A DNA stretch of 64,000 nucleotides from JAHDFB01 sp965658745 (GTDB taxonomy: Bacteria; Bacteroidota; Bacteroidia; Chitinophagales; Saprospiraceae). The notes below the pieces were generated by a model. It did no database searches. It saw only the letters and a list, made by a program, of their open reading frames with translations, and was not told the origin of the DNA. Within the stretch, counting starts at the first letter, position 1. Each line of letters begins with the position of its first letter. Below, in pieces: positions 53,203-62,279 of this stretch. The stretch covers positions 1 to 64,000 of the forward strand of contig CBFHTK010000012.1 of the NCBI GenBank assembly GCA_965658745.1, written 5' to 3'. The position numbers and the translations under genes were made by a program.

Positions 53203-53865
53203 ATGATTACAGCTGAAATACAGTCAAGACTTGAGGAGTATCATAAGCAAATAGGCATTTTTGTTCTAGTTGTTCATATTTCGGGAGCAATCGGAATGAT
53301 GTCTCCTCTTCGCATGTATTTCTTGGCGCTTACACCTTTGAATCTAGTATTTTCTTTTCTCCTAGTTACATACTTTCATCCAGAGAGAACCCCAGTGTTC
53401 TGGAGGAACTTGCTAGTCATCGTTTCCTTAGGTTTCATAATTGAACTGATCGGAGTTAATACGGGTTGGCCCTTCGGTATTTATCAATATGAATGGGCTT
53501 TCGGTCCTCAATTATGGAATACCCCAGTAGTGATCGGTTTAAACTGGTTCATAATGACGTACTCAGGTGTATATATTTTAAGAAGAATTTTTCATAATGA
53601 TTTTACAACTGCCATATTATCAGGGGTTTGCATTACCCTACTTGATGTGATATTGGAACCTGTTGCAATTAATTCTAGTTATTGGACTTGGGCTTCGGAA
53701 CATGTACCCTTCAACAACTATGTCACTTGGTTTATTTGTATATCTCTTTTTTCCTTTTTGATCTTAAGAACAGAGAAAAGAGTAACAAATCCATTGATCA
53801 AATGGGTCTTCGGCGCTCAACTTGTCTTCTTTCTCAGTTTATATGTATTTTATCAATATACTTAA
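53203..53865 (+). CDS. CruF-like carotenoid hydratase family membrane protein
   Basis: A 220-residue membrane protein with about seven hydrophobic segments, of the family containing CruF (carotenoid 1',2'-hydratase) and bisanhydrobacterioruberin hydratase (DUF422). IELIGVNTGWPFGIYQYEWAFGPQLWNTPVVIGLNWF carries the family's N-T-G-x-x-F-G-x-Y core, and DVILEPVA and SSYWTW the later ones. It would add water at an acyclic end of the carotenoid, in line with the CrtI/CrtD neighbour. Confidence 0.85.
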   Translation: MITAEIQSRLEEYHKQIGIFVLVVHISGAIGMMSPLRMYFLALTPLNLVFSFLLVTYFHPERTPVFWRNLLVIVSLGFIIELIGVNTGWPFGIYQYEWAFGPQLWNTPVVIGLNWFIMTYSGVYILRRIFHNDFTTAILSGVCITLLDVILEPVAINSSYWTWASEHVPFNNYVTWFICISLFSFLILRTEKRVTNPLIKWVFGAQLVFFLSLYVFYQYT

Positions 53866-54188
53866 TGTCGGAAAATTTAGAAGGTCAGGTGCTAACATAC
53901 ATTTATGCTATATCTAATTATAGTATTGATTTACAACATGTTAATACTATGTAAATTTAGACAACTGAGGATCTCTAAGGCGTTTACACAAGTAAACGAT
54001 AGCTCTAGTGAAAAGATGGAAGAAACTAAATGTGAATAATTTTCGTTATTATAGTGTATGAGTTAGAATCATGTGGGTCTATATTGGGACTTTCGATGAT
54101 TACTTTTTCTCATCTCTGTACAAATTTGCTCTACGATTAAGCAAATGGGTTAGGACATTCAGAAATAATAGTTAATTAAAATATATAA
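53866..54188. other. Intergenic region with a palindrome
   Basis: About 320 bases without a coding frame of support. A perfect 7-4-7 inverted repeat CGTTTAC-ACAA-GTAAACG lies at 53981-53998, and a looser TAGTATT...AATACTA at 53921-53949. The first could be a regulator site for the gene at 54189. Confidence 0.4.
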
Positions 54189-54551
54189 ATGATAGCGACT
54201 GAATTTGATACGCAATTAGAAAAAGCTCTCGAGTGGGCAGGTAAAAAAGGTTTTAAGGAAATAAAGTCTGTGCATGAGGACCATGAAAAACCTTTTTCGT
54301 ACACAAATAAAGAGAAAGATACAGTCTTTACGCCCCATATTACAGCAAGTAAAGATGGTCGCAAGACCTTCATTGAGATTGCTACGAAGGGAGAAGATAC
54401 TGTGGAGATAATATCAAAATGGAGGTTGCTTTCAACCATGGCAGAGATTAAAGGTGGAAAGTTATACTTGCTTGCGCCGAGAGGTCATAAATCATTTACA
54501 GACGGAATCGTAGATAAATATCCAATTACCGCTACAGTATTATCAATCTAG
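54189..54551 (+). CDS. Hypothetical protein, 120 residues
   Basis: A soluble 120-residue protein. The pattern of strands and a DGRKTFIEIATK stretch followed by KWRLLSTMAEIKGGKLYLLAPRGHKSF looks like a small mixed alpha/beta protein; the latter part slightly resembles nuclease-like or receiver-like folds, but I do not claim either. It has a clean start and stop, and stands between the carotenoid genes and the sigma factor gene. Confidence 0.6.
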   Translation: MIATEFDTQLEKALEWAGKKGFKEIKSVHEDHEKPFSYTNKEKDTVFTPHITASKDGRKTFIEIATKGEDTVEIISKWRLLSTMAEIKGGKLYLLAPRGHKSFTDGIVDKYPITATVLSI

Positions 54552-54933
54552 CCTTGAACTTTAGGGAAATTATCATTGATTCAATAATTGCATTAGGATT
54601 GTTTTATCATGCAATTTGCGTCAATTAAAATTTTTCCTATTCTAAAGGAACTATTATCAACTAATAGGAATTAGTGGTATATGAGATGTTAACAATGTTA
54701 ATTGCATAGAGCTGTCAAGAACATAGGTTTGTAGATTCGTTCAGAATCATATTACAAAAATGTCTTACATAGTCGCTTAGTTGGCACTAGTTATGCATTA
54801 TATCGAGTTAGTATTTCCTATAGAGATATATCTCATAGTCACATAGTAAGACTTTGTTCTTGAGATTGTGGACAATGATATATTCAAAGAGTACTATATT
54901 ATCCTTAATTGAATTTTATAACCAAAGTTTTAC
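54552..54933. other. Intergenic region upstream of the sigma factor gene
   Basis: 382 bases, AT-rich, with no coding frame I can support. It must carry the promoter of the sigma factor gene. The stretch AGAGATATATCTC around 54822 is a small palindrome; I see no good TAnnTTTG element. Confidence 0.4.
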
Positions 54934-55800
54934 ATGAGAGCACTAAAGATTACAAGCACAATAACAAGACGTGACGAACAGTCTATTGAAAAGTATTTTA
55001 CAGAAATCTCTAAGTTTGACGTATTGACTCCTGAAGAGGAGATCAAACTGTTTCAGCAGTTAAAGAACGGAGATGAGCATGCACTTGCAAAAATTGTTTC
55101 GCACAACTTGCGATTTGTTGTATCCGTTGCAAAAAAATATCAAAATTTAGGTCTTAAATTAGGTGACCTTATTAATGAAGGAAATGTTGGACTAATTACC
55201 GCTGCTAAAAGATTTGACGAGACTAAAGGTTTCAAGTTTATTTCTTATGCTGTGTGGTGGATTCGTCAGTCAATATTACAGGCTGTAAATGAGAAATCAA
55301 GAAAGATTAGGTTACCACTGAATTTGAAGTCGATTGGGACGAAAGTTCAGTCTACAATAGATGAAATTTACCAATTAGAAGAGAGAATTCCTACTGTAGA
55401 GGAGTTAGCAGAAGCTACTGGTCTTACTGAAGATGTAATCCAGAACTCAATTGCTAATCACCACAGATGTAAGTCGTTAGATGCACCAATAAATGAAGAT
55501 GGAGACGGATCCTTAGGTAGTTTATTAATGGATGACTCTTTAGACTCACCAGATTTTGAGCTTGCAGTAAAGGATTCTCAAAAAATAGAAATAGCGCATC
55601 TTTTAAGTATGCTCCCTGAGCGCCAAGCTACAATTATTTCTATGTACTACGGTATTAATAGAAAACATGCAATGACTTTAGATTCAATAGCTACTCATAT
55701 GGGACTTACCCGAGAAAGAGTGAGACAAATTAAGGATAAAGGTATTATTAAACTTCGTCAGAAGTCTGATAATTTTCAACCGACGTTCTCTATGAATTAA
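54934..55800 (+). CDS. RNA polymerase sigma factor, RpoD/SigA type
   Basis: A 288-residue sigma-70 factor of the Bacteroidota RpoD type. It has the short N-terminus without region 1.1 (MRALKITSTITRRDEQSIEKYFTEI), region 2 (HNLRFVVSVAKKYQNLGL, FISYAVWWIRQSILQAVNE), region 3 and region 4 (MTLDSIATHMGLTRERVRQIK). Compared with the housekeeping factor of this phylum it diverges in region 3 (LKSIGTKVQSTIDEIYQLEERI) and the C-terminus is shortened and altered (NFQPTFSMN). It may therefore be a second, paralogous primary-type sigma factor. A terminator follows. Confidence 0.88.
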   Translation: MRALKITSTITRRDEQSIEKYFTEISKFDVLTPEEEIKLFQQLKNGDEHALAKIVSHNLRFVVSVAKKYQNLGLKLGDLINEGNVGLITAAKRFDETKGFKFISYAVWWIRQSILQAVNEKSRKIRLPLNLKSIGTKVQSTIDEIYQLEERIPTVEELAEATGLTEDVIQNSIANHHRCKSLDAPINEDGDGSLGSLLMDDSLDSPDFELAVKDSQKIEIAHLLSMLPERQATIISMYYGINRKHAMTLDSIATHMGLTRERVRQIKDKGIIKLRQKSDNFQPTFSMN

Positions 55801-55821
55801 TACTTCGCATGGAAACTTCAA

Positions 55822-55858
55822 AAAAAGGGGCTGTCTCATAGCGAGATGGCCTCTTTTT
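55822..55858 (+). terminator. Intrinsic terminator after the sigma factor gene
   Basis: A 16-bp stem with several G-T pairs (AAAAAGGGGCTGTCTC / GAGATGGCCTCTTTTT), loop ATAGC, about 20 bases after the stop. Its stem resembles that of the terminator at 1359. Confidence 0.8.
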
Positions 55859-55903
55859 CTTTTAGATCAATATTCTGAATGCTATCCTTAGCTTACCCTT
55901 CCA

Positions 55904-56491
55904 TCAGAACTTTAAATTCTCTGTACGACGATACGTTGGAGTTATAATTTCAGACTGTACGCCATTTACAGTTCGAACTGTGAAACCTTCGTAGATGAGG
56001 TTTTCTGCAGTAATCTGAAATCCACCTCCATAATATTTGACGCGGTCTTGTACTGTTCTCTTCTTTGAAGATTTCTGATTATATGTTAAATCCTCGTTTT
56101 ACACTACATATTGATTTTGATCTTTTGCTGCCTCAATAAGTACTGAGTTTCTTTCTAAACTAGCAAGTTTGTTATCCCCTCGGACTTTATTTATTTCGCT
56201 ATGGAGCAATACCTCAAGGACCTTAAGGTTAATGCTATTAGGATCAATTCTACTATCTACAATATCAGGATCAATTTCAAGCAACTCTGAATAGCTCACT
56301 ATTTGATTTTCAGATTCAGTCACTTCCTTTTTAGTTACATTTTTGACCTCTCCTTTTTTCAAAGTCGATGACTCTAAAGGTTTTTCTGATTTATTATCCG
56401 ACTTACAGGCACTTAAGCAAAGGAGCCAGACTAAAACAGTGCATGCTGGTGTCCATAAATTACTAAGTAGTCTTATCAAAGGTTTCTTCAT
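55904..56491 (-). pseudogene. CAP-domain lipoprotein gene interrupted by an in-frame TAA
   Basis: Starting at 56491, the frame encodes a lipoprotein signal (LCLSAC) and the start of a CAP/SCP (cysteine-rich secretory) domain: LLHSEINKVRGDNKLASLERNSVLIEAAKDQNQYVV, then a TAA at 56099-56101. Sense continues in the same frame after it: NEDLTYNQKSS, VQDRVKYYGGGFQITAENLIYEGF, as in CAP domains (xxDRVxxYGGxxxxxxENI), to a TGA at 55904. Even so, the usual CAP metal His are not visible (AAKDQ where AxxHS is expected) and the last third is short. It is probably a decaying gene rather than a sequencing artefact. Confidence 0.65.
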
Positions 56492-56740
56492 ATTGCTTCT
56501 TTATACCAGAACGATTTACTATCTAATATATCGTATTATCTAGCTATTAGAGTTCTCTTGTATATGTATTGTTCTATCCACTCAAATATTTCTCGTCTAT
56601 TACTGGATGTGTTCAAATTGAAAATTGCGCGTTGTTGCAAGTCGGTAAGCATTCAGAGTCAGATTTAAAACCGTTATTTTCTCAGATAGAGAGAAACCCT
56701 AGATCTTCAACAGTCTGTTGTATAATTAAATGATTGTCCT

Positions 56741-58681
56741 TTACTTGATAATTTCCACAATTTTAAAAGCTGTTCTTCTATTTGCCTGATGCTCATTTTC
56801 GGTACATGAATCACATTCACAAGAACTTACGGGAGAAGACTCACCATAGCCTTTCGCAGTTATGCGTTCTCCATCAATACCATTTGAAATAATATACTCG
56901 ACTGCAGATTGAGCTCTTTTCTGAGATAAAATTTGATTATAGGCGTCAGGTCCCCTACAGTCAGTGTGTGAACTCAATTCGATGATAATTTCAGGATTTT
57001 CATTCAGTAATGAAACTAGTTCATTCAAAGAAGGCTTAGCATCTTCGCGTATGAAGAATTGATTGAAATCATAAAGTATGTTTTCTAGAACAATTTCTTG
57101 GTTTTCGAGAATTGGCTTCAAGATTACAGTTCTATTATATGTATATGTTGACTTACCTTCAGGTATGTCCGAAAAAGAACTAAGAACTTCATTTTTTTTG
57201 TTGAAATAGCCTTCTGCTTTTACTTGGATACTGTAAATCTTCTCTTCAATATTTTTTACAATGAAAGCTCTACTCGATAAAGTCTCTGGAACATTACTAA
57301 TCAGCACCTGCGCCTCAGGAAAAGGGACTTTACGCCCATCTGATAGTTCTTTAAATACGGTTAATGCTAGTTTAAGATTTTGCTCCTCTGTCTCGATATC
57401 AACATCAGGATCTTTCACAATAACCTTATTCTTAATTTTTTCGAATTCGAAAATATCATCCAGTCCGTTTCTAGAACTCGAAAAATATCCTTTATCTAAG
57501 TAACCAAATACATCGGGTGCATACACTAAACTAAAGTCGTCAGCTCCTGAGTTTATAGGACTTTTCATATTGAATGGTCGCTCCCAAGATCCTTTCTCGT
57601 TAATATATGTATAGAATATGTCCAAACCTCCCATCCCTGGGTGGCCATTACTTGAAAAGAATAATGTATCATTCTTTAGGGACGGAAATTTTTCATCTGA
57701 CATCGTGTTTATCGTAGGGCCTAGAGAAATAGGATCATCCCAGTTGTTCTCTTTAGTTAGTCTTGTATAGTAGAGATCAAAACCTCCAAAACCTCCTGAT
57801 TTCGAACTGCTAAAGAACAAAACACTATCACTTTCAACCCAACAAGGATGACCATAATTAGCGTTTGGTTCTACAAAAGGAAGTACCTGAGGATTCGACC
57901 ATGAACCGTTTTGTAGCCTAGTTTCAAAAATTTTACAGAAATCATCACTCTCAGCCTCTGTATAACATCTAGTAAAATAAAGAATACTTCCTTGCTCATT
58001 GAAGGATAGTGTACCTTCATTACTGTCAGTATTAATGATCGGATCTAAGAAACTAACATTTCCAGTGTTCTTATCATACATGTATAAATCAGAATAACCT
58101 CTGCCAGTCCAATTATAAATTCTTTCGGAAGAACTGTTATTTCGATCTGAGCTAAAAAAAACTTGATGATCATTAAGGAAATAGGGAGAATAGTCTGACT
58201 CCCTAGAATTGAAATATGCTTTTTTTACCTCATATGACTTATTTGGGTCGAGAATCCAATCAGAAGCTAACCGGCAAATAGCAATCTCCCTTCTGTAAAG
58301 GTCTATTTGGGTGCCTTGAGACAATAGTCTAGTAAATAACTCAACAGCACCTTGGTAATTTTCGAGGTGCTTAAGTGCAAATGCTTTTTTTTCAAGGGCT
58401 CTGGGCCCAAAATCATGTGAATGCGCCTTTTCATACCACGGAATTGATAAAGCAACTTCTCCCATCTGCCAATATGATTCTCCGATTGTATATGCGATTC
58501 TGGCTAGTGTTTGTTCTTCTCGAGCAGACTGGTATTCATTTTCCAACAACTCTACAGCTACAGAATACTGCCTAAGTTCAAAGGCCATTGAACCGTCCTT
58601 AATTCTCTTTGTGAATACACAAGAAACAATAAGTAGGCTTGCAATTAGAACTATTAAGGACTTTAAGAAAGGTCTAAACAT
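56741..58681 (-). CDS. PorE-like T9SS lipoprotein (TPR, WD40/PD40, CRD, OmpA domains)
   Basis: A 646-residue lipoprotein (lipobox IVSC at Cys21). The domain order is TPR-like helices (about 30-150, RIAYTIGESYWQMGEVALSIPWYEKA), PD40/WD40 beta-propeller blades (about 170-420, with VFFSSDRNN, ILYFTRCY, LFFSSSKSGGFGGFDLYYT and FFSSNGHPGMGGLDIFYT), a carboxypeptidase-regulatory-like domain, then an OmpA peptidoglycan-binding domain (about 530-646: SSHTDCRGPDAYNQILSQKRAQSAVEYI, ANRRTAFKIVE). This is the exact architecture of PorE, a periplasmic peptidoglycan-linked component of the type IX secretion system. It stands alone; no por/gld genes are adjacent. Confidence 0.85.
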   Translation of the reverse strand: MFRPFLKSLIVLIASLLIVSCVFTKRIKDGSMAFELRQYSVAVELLENEYQSAREEQTLARIAYTIGESYWQMGEVALSIPWYEKAHSHDFGPRALEKKAFALKHLENYQGAVELFTRLLSQGTQIDLYRREIAICRLASDWILDPNKSYEVKKAYFNSRESDYSPYFLNDHQVFFSSDRNNSSSERIYNWTGRGYSDLYMYDKNTGNVSFLDPIINTDSNEGTLSFNEQGSILYFTRCYTEAESDDFCKIFETRLQNGSWSNPQVLPFVEPNANYGHPCWVESDSVLFFSSSKSGGFGGFDLYYTRLTKENNWDDPISLGPTINTMSDEKFPSLKNDTLFFSSNGHPGMGGLDIFYTYINEKGSWERPFNMKSPINSGADDFSLVYAPDVFGYLDKGYFSSSRNGLDDIFEFEKIKNKVIVKDPDVDIETEEQNLKLALTVFKELSDGRKVPFPEAQVLISNVPETLSSRAFIVKNIEEKIYSIQVKAEGYFNKKNEVLSSFSDIPEGKSTYTYNRTVILKPILENQEIVLENILYDFNQFFIREDAKPSLNELVSLLNENPEIIIELSSHTDCRGPDAYNQILSQKRAQSAVEYIISNGIDGERITAKGYGESSPVSSCECDSCTENEHQANRRTAFKIVEIIK

Positions 58682-58819
58682 AAATGTAACTTACGGCTGC
58701 TCGAATATATACGATTTTTCTAACAGCCATATTGCGATACATGTTTAATTGTTGTATATAATTAATGAAAGCGACAAAATCAAGACATATAGTTCCTTAT
58801 AAGCTACTACGTTTGACAA

Positions 58820-58855
58820 AAAAAGGCCTCCAATTCACAAATTGGAAGCCTTCTT
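58820..58855 (-). terminator. Intrinsic terminator after secDF
   Basis: On the minus strand, AAGGCTTCCAATT...AATTGGAGGCCTT is followed by a T-run; a 3-base loop closes a 13-bp stem with one mismatch. About 22 bases past the secDF stop. Confidence 0.85.
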
Positions 58856-58877
58856 AGATATCCTATTATGTATAATC

Positions 58878-61800
58878 TTATCCTTTTAATGCTTTAGAGA
58901 AAGTACCTTTCTCACCTGACTTTCCATCTTTTGGACGTAAGTCTTTTGTCAAGTCTCTAAGAATTGGCGTCGCTACAAAGATTGAGGAATACGTTCCGAC
59001 TACGATACCAATAAGAAGAGCAAAAGCAAAACCTTTGATACTTCCTTGACCGAAGATGAACAACATTAATACCACGAATAATGTAGTCATTGAAGTAATC
59101 ACAGTTCTAGAGAAAGTACTATTAATCGCAAGATTAAGTACTTCATCCGTAGTTTTACTTGTATAAATTCCCAAATATTCACGAATTCTATCGAATACAA
59201 TAACCGTGTCATTAATCGAATAACCGATTACTGTCAACAATGCTGCGATAAACGCTTGATCAATTTCCAATGGAAATGGCAGAACATTTTTCAGTAGTGA
59301 GAATATTCCAAGAAGGATTAATGAATCGTGGAATAGTGCTGCCACAGCACCCATACTATATTGCCATTTACTAAATCTCAAGAAGATATATGCAAAAATC
59401 AAAATTAGGGCGATAATAGCTGCTAATACAGAGGATTTCTTAATATCATCTGCTATCGTAGGTCCAACTGTAGCTGAACTAACTATTTGAGGTCCATTTA
59501 AAATTTTACCTTCGGCAAAATCATCTGCATTCAATGGTGAACCTGTAGCTTCACTAATACCAGTAGCTAAAGCTCGAACAACCTCATTTGTTGCTCCTTG
59601 CTTATTGATCAAGTAATCCGTAGTAATATTGAAGGTATTTGCTGCATCTACTTCTTTTACAACAGGTGCACCATCAAAAGGAGCAGTCAAGCTTTCACGC
59701 AACTGTTGAGCAGTTACTGTTGAACCTTCTTCAAACTCAACTACATATTGATAACCACCTTTGAAGTCAATACCATAATCCAAACCGGAAGAGAACATAG
59801 AAGCGAAACCAGAAATTAAGATGACTCCTGAAACCACGTATGCTATTTTACGCTTACCGATCCAATCAACTTTCATATTGGAAAATGCCTTTCTAAACGG
59901 TGGTGTCCAAAATGTTAGATTCTTACCTCTTGTGATTGTCCACCAATCAATAATCATCTTACCTAATAATACAGCGGTAAACAATGAAAGTAGAACTCCA
60001 ATTATCAAAACAACTGCAAATCCTTTGATAGGACCTAATCCGAATCTTGCAAGAACTATTGCTGTAATGATTGTAGTAACATTGGCATCAATAATTGCTG
60101 AGTAAGAAAAGTTGAAACCATCCTTAATACTAGCAAGAAGAGACTTTCCTGATCTTAACTCTTCACGAACACGTTCAAAGATGATCACGTTGGCATCTAC
60201 CGCCATACCAATCGTTAAGATGATACCCGCGATTCCTGGTAAAGTTAAAACTGCACCAAAATTAGCCAAGGCTCCAAAAATGAAAAATACATTTAGTAAT
60301 AGTGCCAAAATTGACACGATACCTGCACCTCCATAATAAAGAACCATGAAGAGAAGTAGAATACCAACTCCAAATATCAATGAACTAATCGATCTATTAA
60401 TGTTTGCTTGACCAAGGGAAGGTCCTACTGTAGACTCTTGTATTATCTTAGTTTTTGCTGGAAGTTTACCTACAGATAAAATTTTAGCTAAGTCATTTGC
60501 TTCTTGAACTGAAAATTGACCTGAGATAGATGATCTACCTCCTGTAATTGGTTCATTAACTCTAGGAGCGGAAACTACTTCGTCATCCAAAACGATAGCA
60601 ACTTCTCTATTACCATTGTTTGCAGCTGATGTCGTAAGATTAGCCCACGCTTTAGCCCCTGCACTATTCATAGTTAATGAAACTGCCATTTCGCCTGTCA
60701 CTGGGTCTGGATTAGCAGATGCATCAGTTACAACATCACCTTGAACAGGTGCTTTTCCATCCGCTCTACCCTTTTTCAAACCGTAAAGAATATACTTCGC
60801 TCCACCACCATCACCTAAGTCTTGTGGATTATTTGTCCATTGGAATTGCAAATCAGACGGGAATAATTTTTTGACATCACTGTTCATTAGAACATTCATG
60901 ATATCATCACGCTGATTTCTAGTTGCAAATCCTAAAGCAGCTTCACTATATCTGATTGATGCCTGATTGGCACCATTTAATTCAAGAAGTGAAGTTAATG
61001 CCCCAGCGGCACCTGTCGCAACTTGTTCTACTTCGGTTGAGTCAATAATCTCTCCAGTATTCTCGTCGTAAACATAGTCGTACAATACTTCAGTTTTAGC
61101 CTCTGTCTTTCCTAAAAGTCCTTTTGCAGAAACTAATTGATCAGCTTGTAAAAAAGCTGCTTGTATACCTGCGTCTGAGGTTCTGTAGGTATTCCAGAAC
61201 TCCAATTTAGCTGATTGCTCTAAGAATTTACGCGCTCTCTCTGGATTCTCGATACCTGGCATCTCAACAAGTATCAAGTCACGGTTAGCATCCAAAGTAA
61301 CATTTGGTTGTACTACACCAAGCTTGTCAATACGCTCCTTCAACATATCATAAGTAAGAGCTACAGTCTCATCTGCTTTCTCTCTAAGAACTGCCACGAC
61401 TTCACCATCAGTACTCTCTGCGTTGATCTCGCTACGAAGTGAAGGATTGATAGCAAAAATCTTAGATAATTTCTTCCCCTCAGCTAAACTCTGGTATGCA
61501 TCAGCAAACAAAGTAACATAGTCACTTTGAGAATTAGACTTCGCAAGATCTGCATTTTCCAATGCTTGAAGAAAGGTAGGGTCTTTACTATTATTTGCTA
61601 GTGATTTGATTAATTCCTTTAGATCTACTTCTAGTGCAGCGCTCATACCACCTTTAAGATCAAGTCCTAAATTTAGCGTTGCATTTTTTAAATCATTGTA
61701 GGTATAGTTGGAAACTAATGGAATCCTGAAAACAGTATCTTGGGAGATTGAATCCAAGTAAGCTGCTTTCAAAGACTTTTCATTAAGATAACGCTCTACA

Positions 61801-61946
61801 CTACCCTCTGCTCCGGTTGCTTGCTCCAGTGCAAATTTTTGAGCTTGATCCTCGATGTTGTTTGTTTTCCACATCAAGAAATACTGAAAAATACACACGA
61901 TTGCCAAAAGAACCGCAAAAAATCTGATTAAACCTTTACCTTGCAT
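58878..61946 (-). CDS. secDF: SecDF fusion protein (protein translocase subunit SecD/SecF)
   Basis: A 1022-residue fusion of SecD (about 1-690) and SecF (about 700-1022), the form usual in Bacteroidota. SecD shows one N-terminal membrane segment, DLKGGMSAALEVDL, the large P1-type periplasmic domain and the KTKIIQESTVGPSLG motif, then membrane segments with GIILTIGMAVDANVIIFERVREE. SecF repeats the pattern with GIDFKGGYQYVVEFE and the GYSINDTVIVFDRIRE stretch. SecDF uses the proton gradient to finish translocation of exported proteins. It is monocistronic, with a -7 element about 40 bases upstream and a terminator behind. Confidence 0.96.
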   Translation of the reverse strand: MQGKGLIRFFAVLLAIVCIFQYFLMWKTNNIEDQAQKFALEQATGAEGSVERYLNEKSLKAAYLDSISQDTVFRIPLVSNYTYNDLKNATLNLGLDLKGGMSAALEVDLKELIKSLANNSKDPTFLQALENADLAKSNSQSDYVTLFADAYQSLAEGKKLSKIFAINPSLRSEINAESTDGEVVAVLREKADETVALTYDMLKERIDKLGVVQPNVTLDANRDLILVEMPGIENPERARKFLEQSAKLEFWNTYRTSDAGIQAAFLQADQLVSAKGLLGKTEAKTEVLYDYVYDENTGEIIDSTEVEQVATGAAGALTSLLELNGANQASIRYSEAALGFATRNQRDDIMNVLMNSDVKKLFPSDLQFQWTNNPQDLGDGGGAKYILYGLKKGRADGKAPVQGDVVTDASANPDPVTGEMAVSLTMNSAGAKAWANLTTSAANNGNREVAIVLDDEVVSAPRVNEPITGGRSSISGQFSVQEANDLAKILSVGKLPAKTKIIQESTVGPSLGQANINRSISSLIFGVGILLLFMVLYYGGAGIVSILALLLNVFFIFGALANFGAVLTLPGIAGIILTIGMAVDANVIIFERVREELRSGKSLLASIKDGFNFSYSAIIDANVTTIITAIVLARFGLGPIKGFAVVLIIGVLLSLFTAVLLGKMIIDWWTITRGKNLTFWTPPFRKAFSNMKVDWIGKRKIAYVVSGVILISGFASMFSSGLDYGIDFKGGYQYVVEFEEGSTVTAQQLRESLTAPFDGAPVVKEVDAANTFNITTDYLINKQGATNEVVRALATGISEATGSPLNADDFAEGKILNGPQIVSSATVGPTIADDIKKSSVLAAIIALILIFAYIFLRFSKWQYSMGAVAALFHDSLILLGIFSLLKNVLPFPLEIDQAFIAALLTVIGYSINDTVIVFDRIREYLGIYTSKTTDEVLNLAINSTFSRTVITSMTTLFVVLMLFIFGQGSIKGFAFALLIGIVVGTYSSIFVATPILRDLTKDLRPKDGKSGEKGTFSKALKG

Positions 61947-62279
61947 TATGTTTGATTAAATTAGTTTGTTTTTTGAAAAACTCCGCAAATATACGTCTTT
62001 TCTCATATTATATCCTTGTTTTATATTTCTTCATCTAAAACGAAGCCGAAAATAATTTTTTTCGATTGTAGAATACCAAAAGACAACATATTATACATTG
62101 GACTTTTTTTAGATTATACAAAGCTAAAAGAAATTAGACAAGATCTGCCTAATCTTACATATATTGAGATAGTTTATAATCTTTTCTTCGTCTAAAATTT
62201 TAGAGTAAGGGAAGAACGCGCAAAGTATTACTTAATAACATACCTTCCATTAATAGGCAGGTACCAAAATCTTAAGCTT
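61947..62279. other. Divergent intergenic region, no gene seen
   Basis: 333 bases between secDF and the BON-LysM gene. It holds the secDF promoter; I see no coding frame, RNA gene or repeat otherwise. Confidence 0.55.
61986..61993 (-). promoter_or_regulatory. -7 element (TATATTTG) upstream of secDF
   Basis: Exact TAnnTTTG match on the minus strand, 39 bases before the secDF start codon; no clear -33 TTG. Confidence 0.5.

Noticed and set aside
53682..53954. Plus-strand frame of 90 codons overlapping the CruF-like gene
   Set aside because: A frame shadow of the CruF-like gene with no start context and low-complexity product.
1359..55858. A repeated element linking the hairpins at 1359 and 55822
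   Set aside because: Both stems contain a GACTGTCTC-like core, but this is common in terminators, and there is no shared sequence outside the stem.
1057..56101. Stop-codon reassignment to explain the in-frame TAA and TAG codons
   Set aside because: Both TAA and TAG occur as normal ends of many intact genes here, and TGA ends others, so no code change fits.
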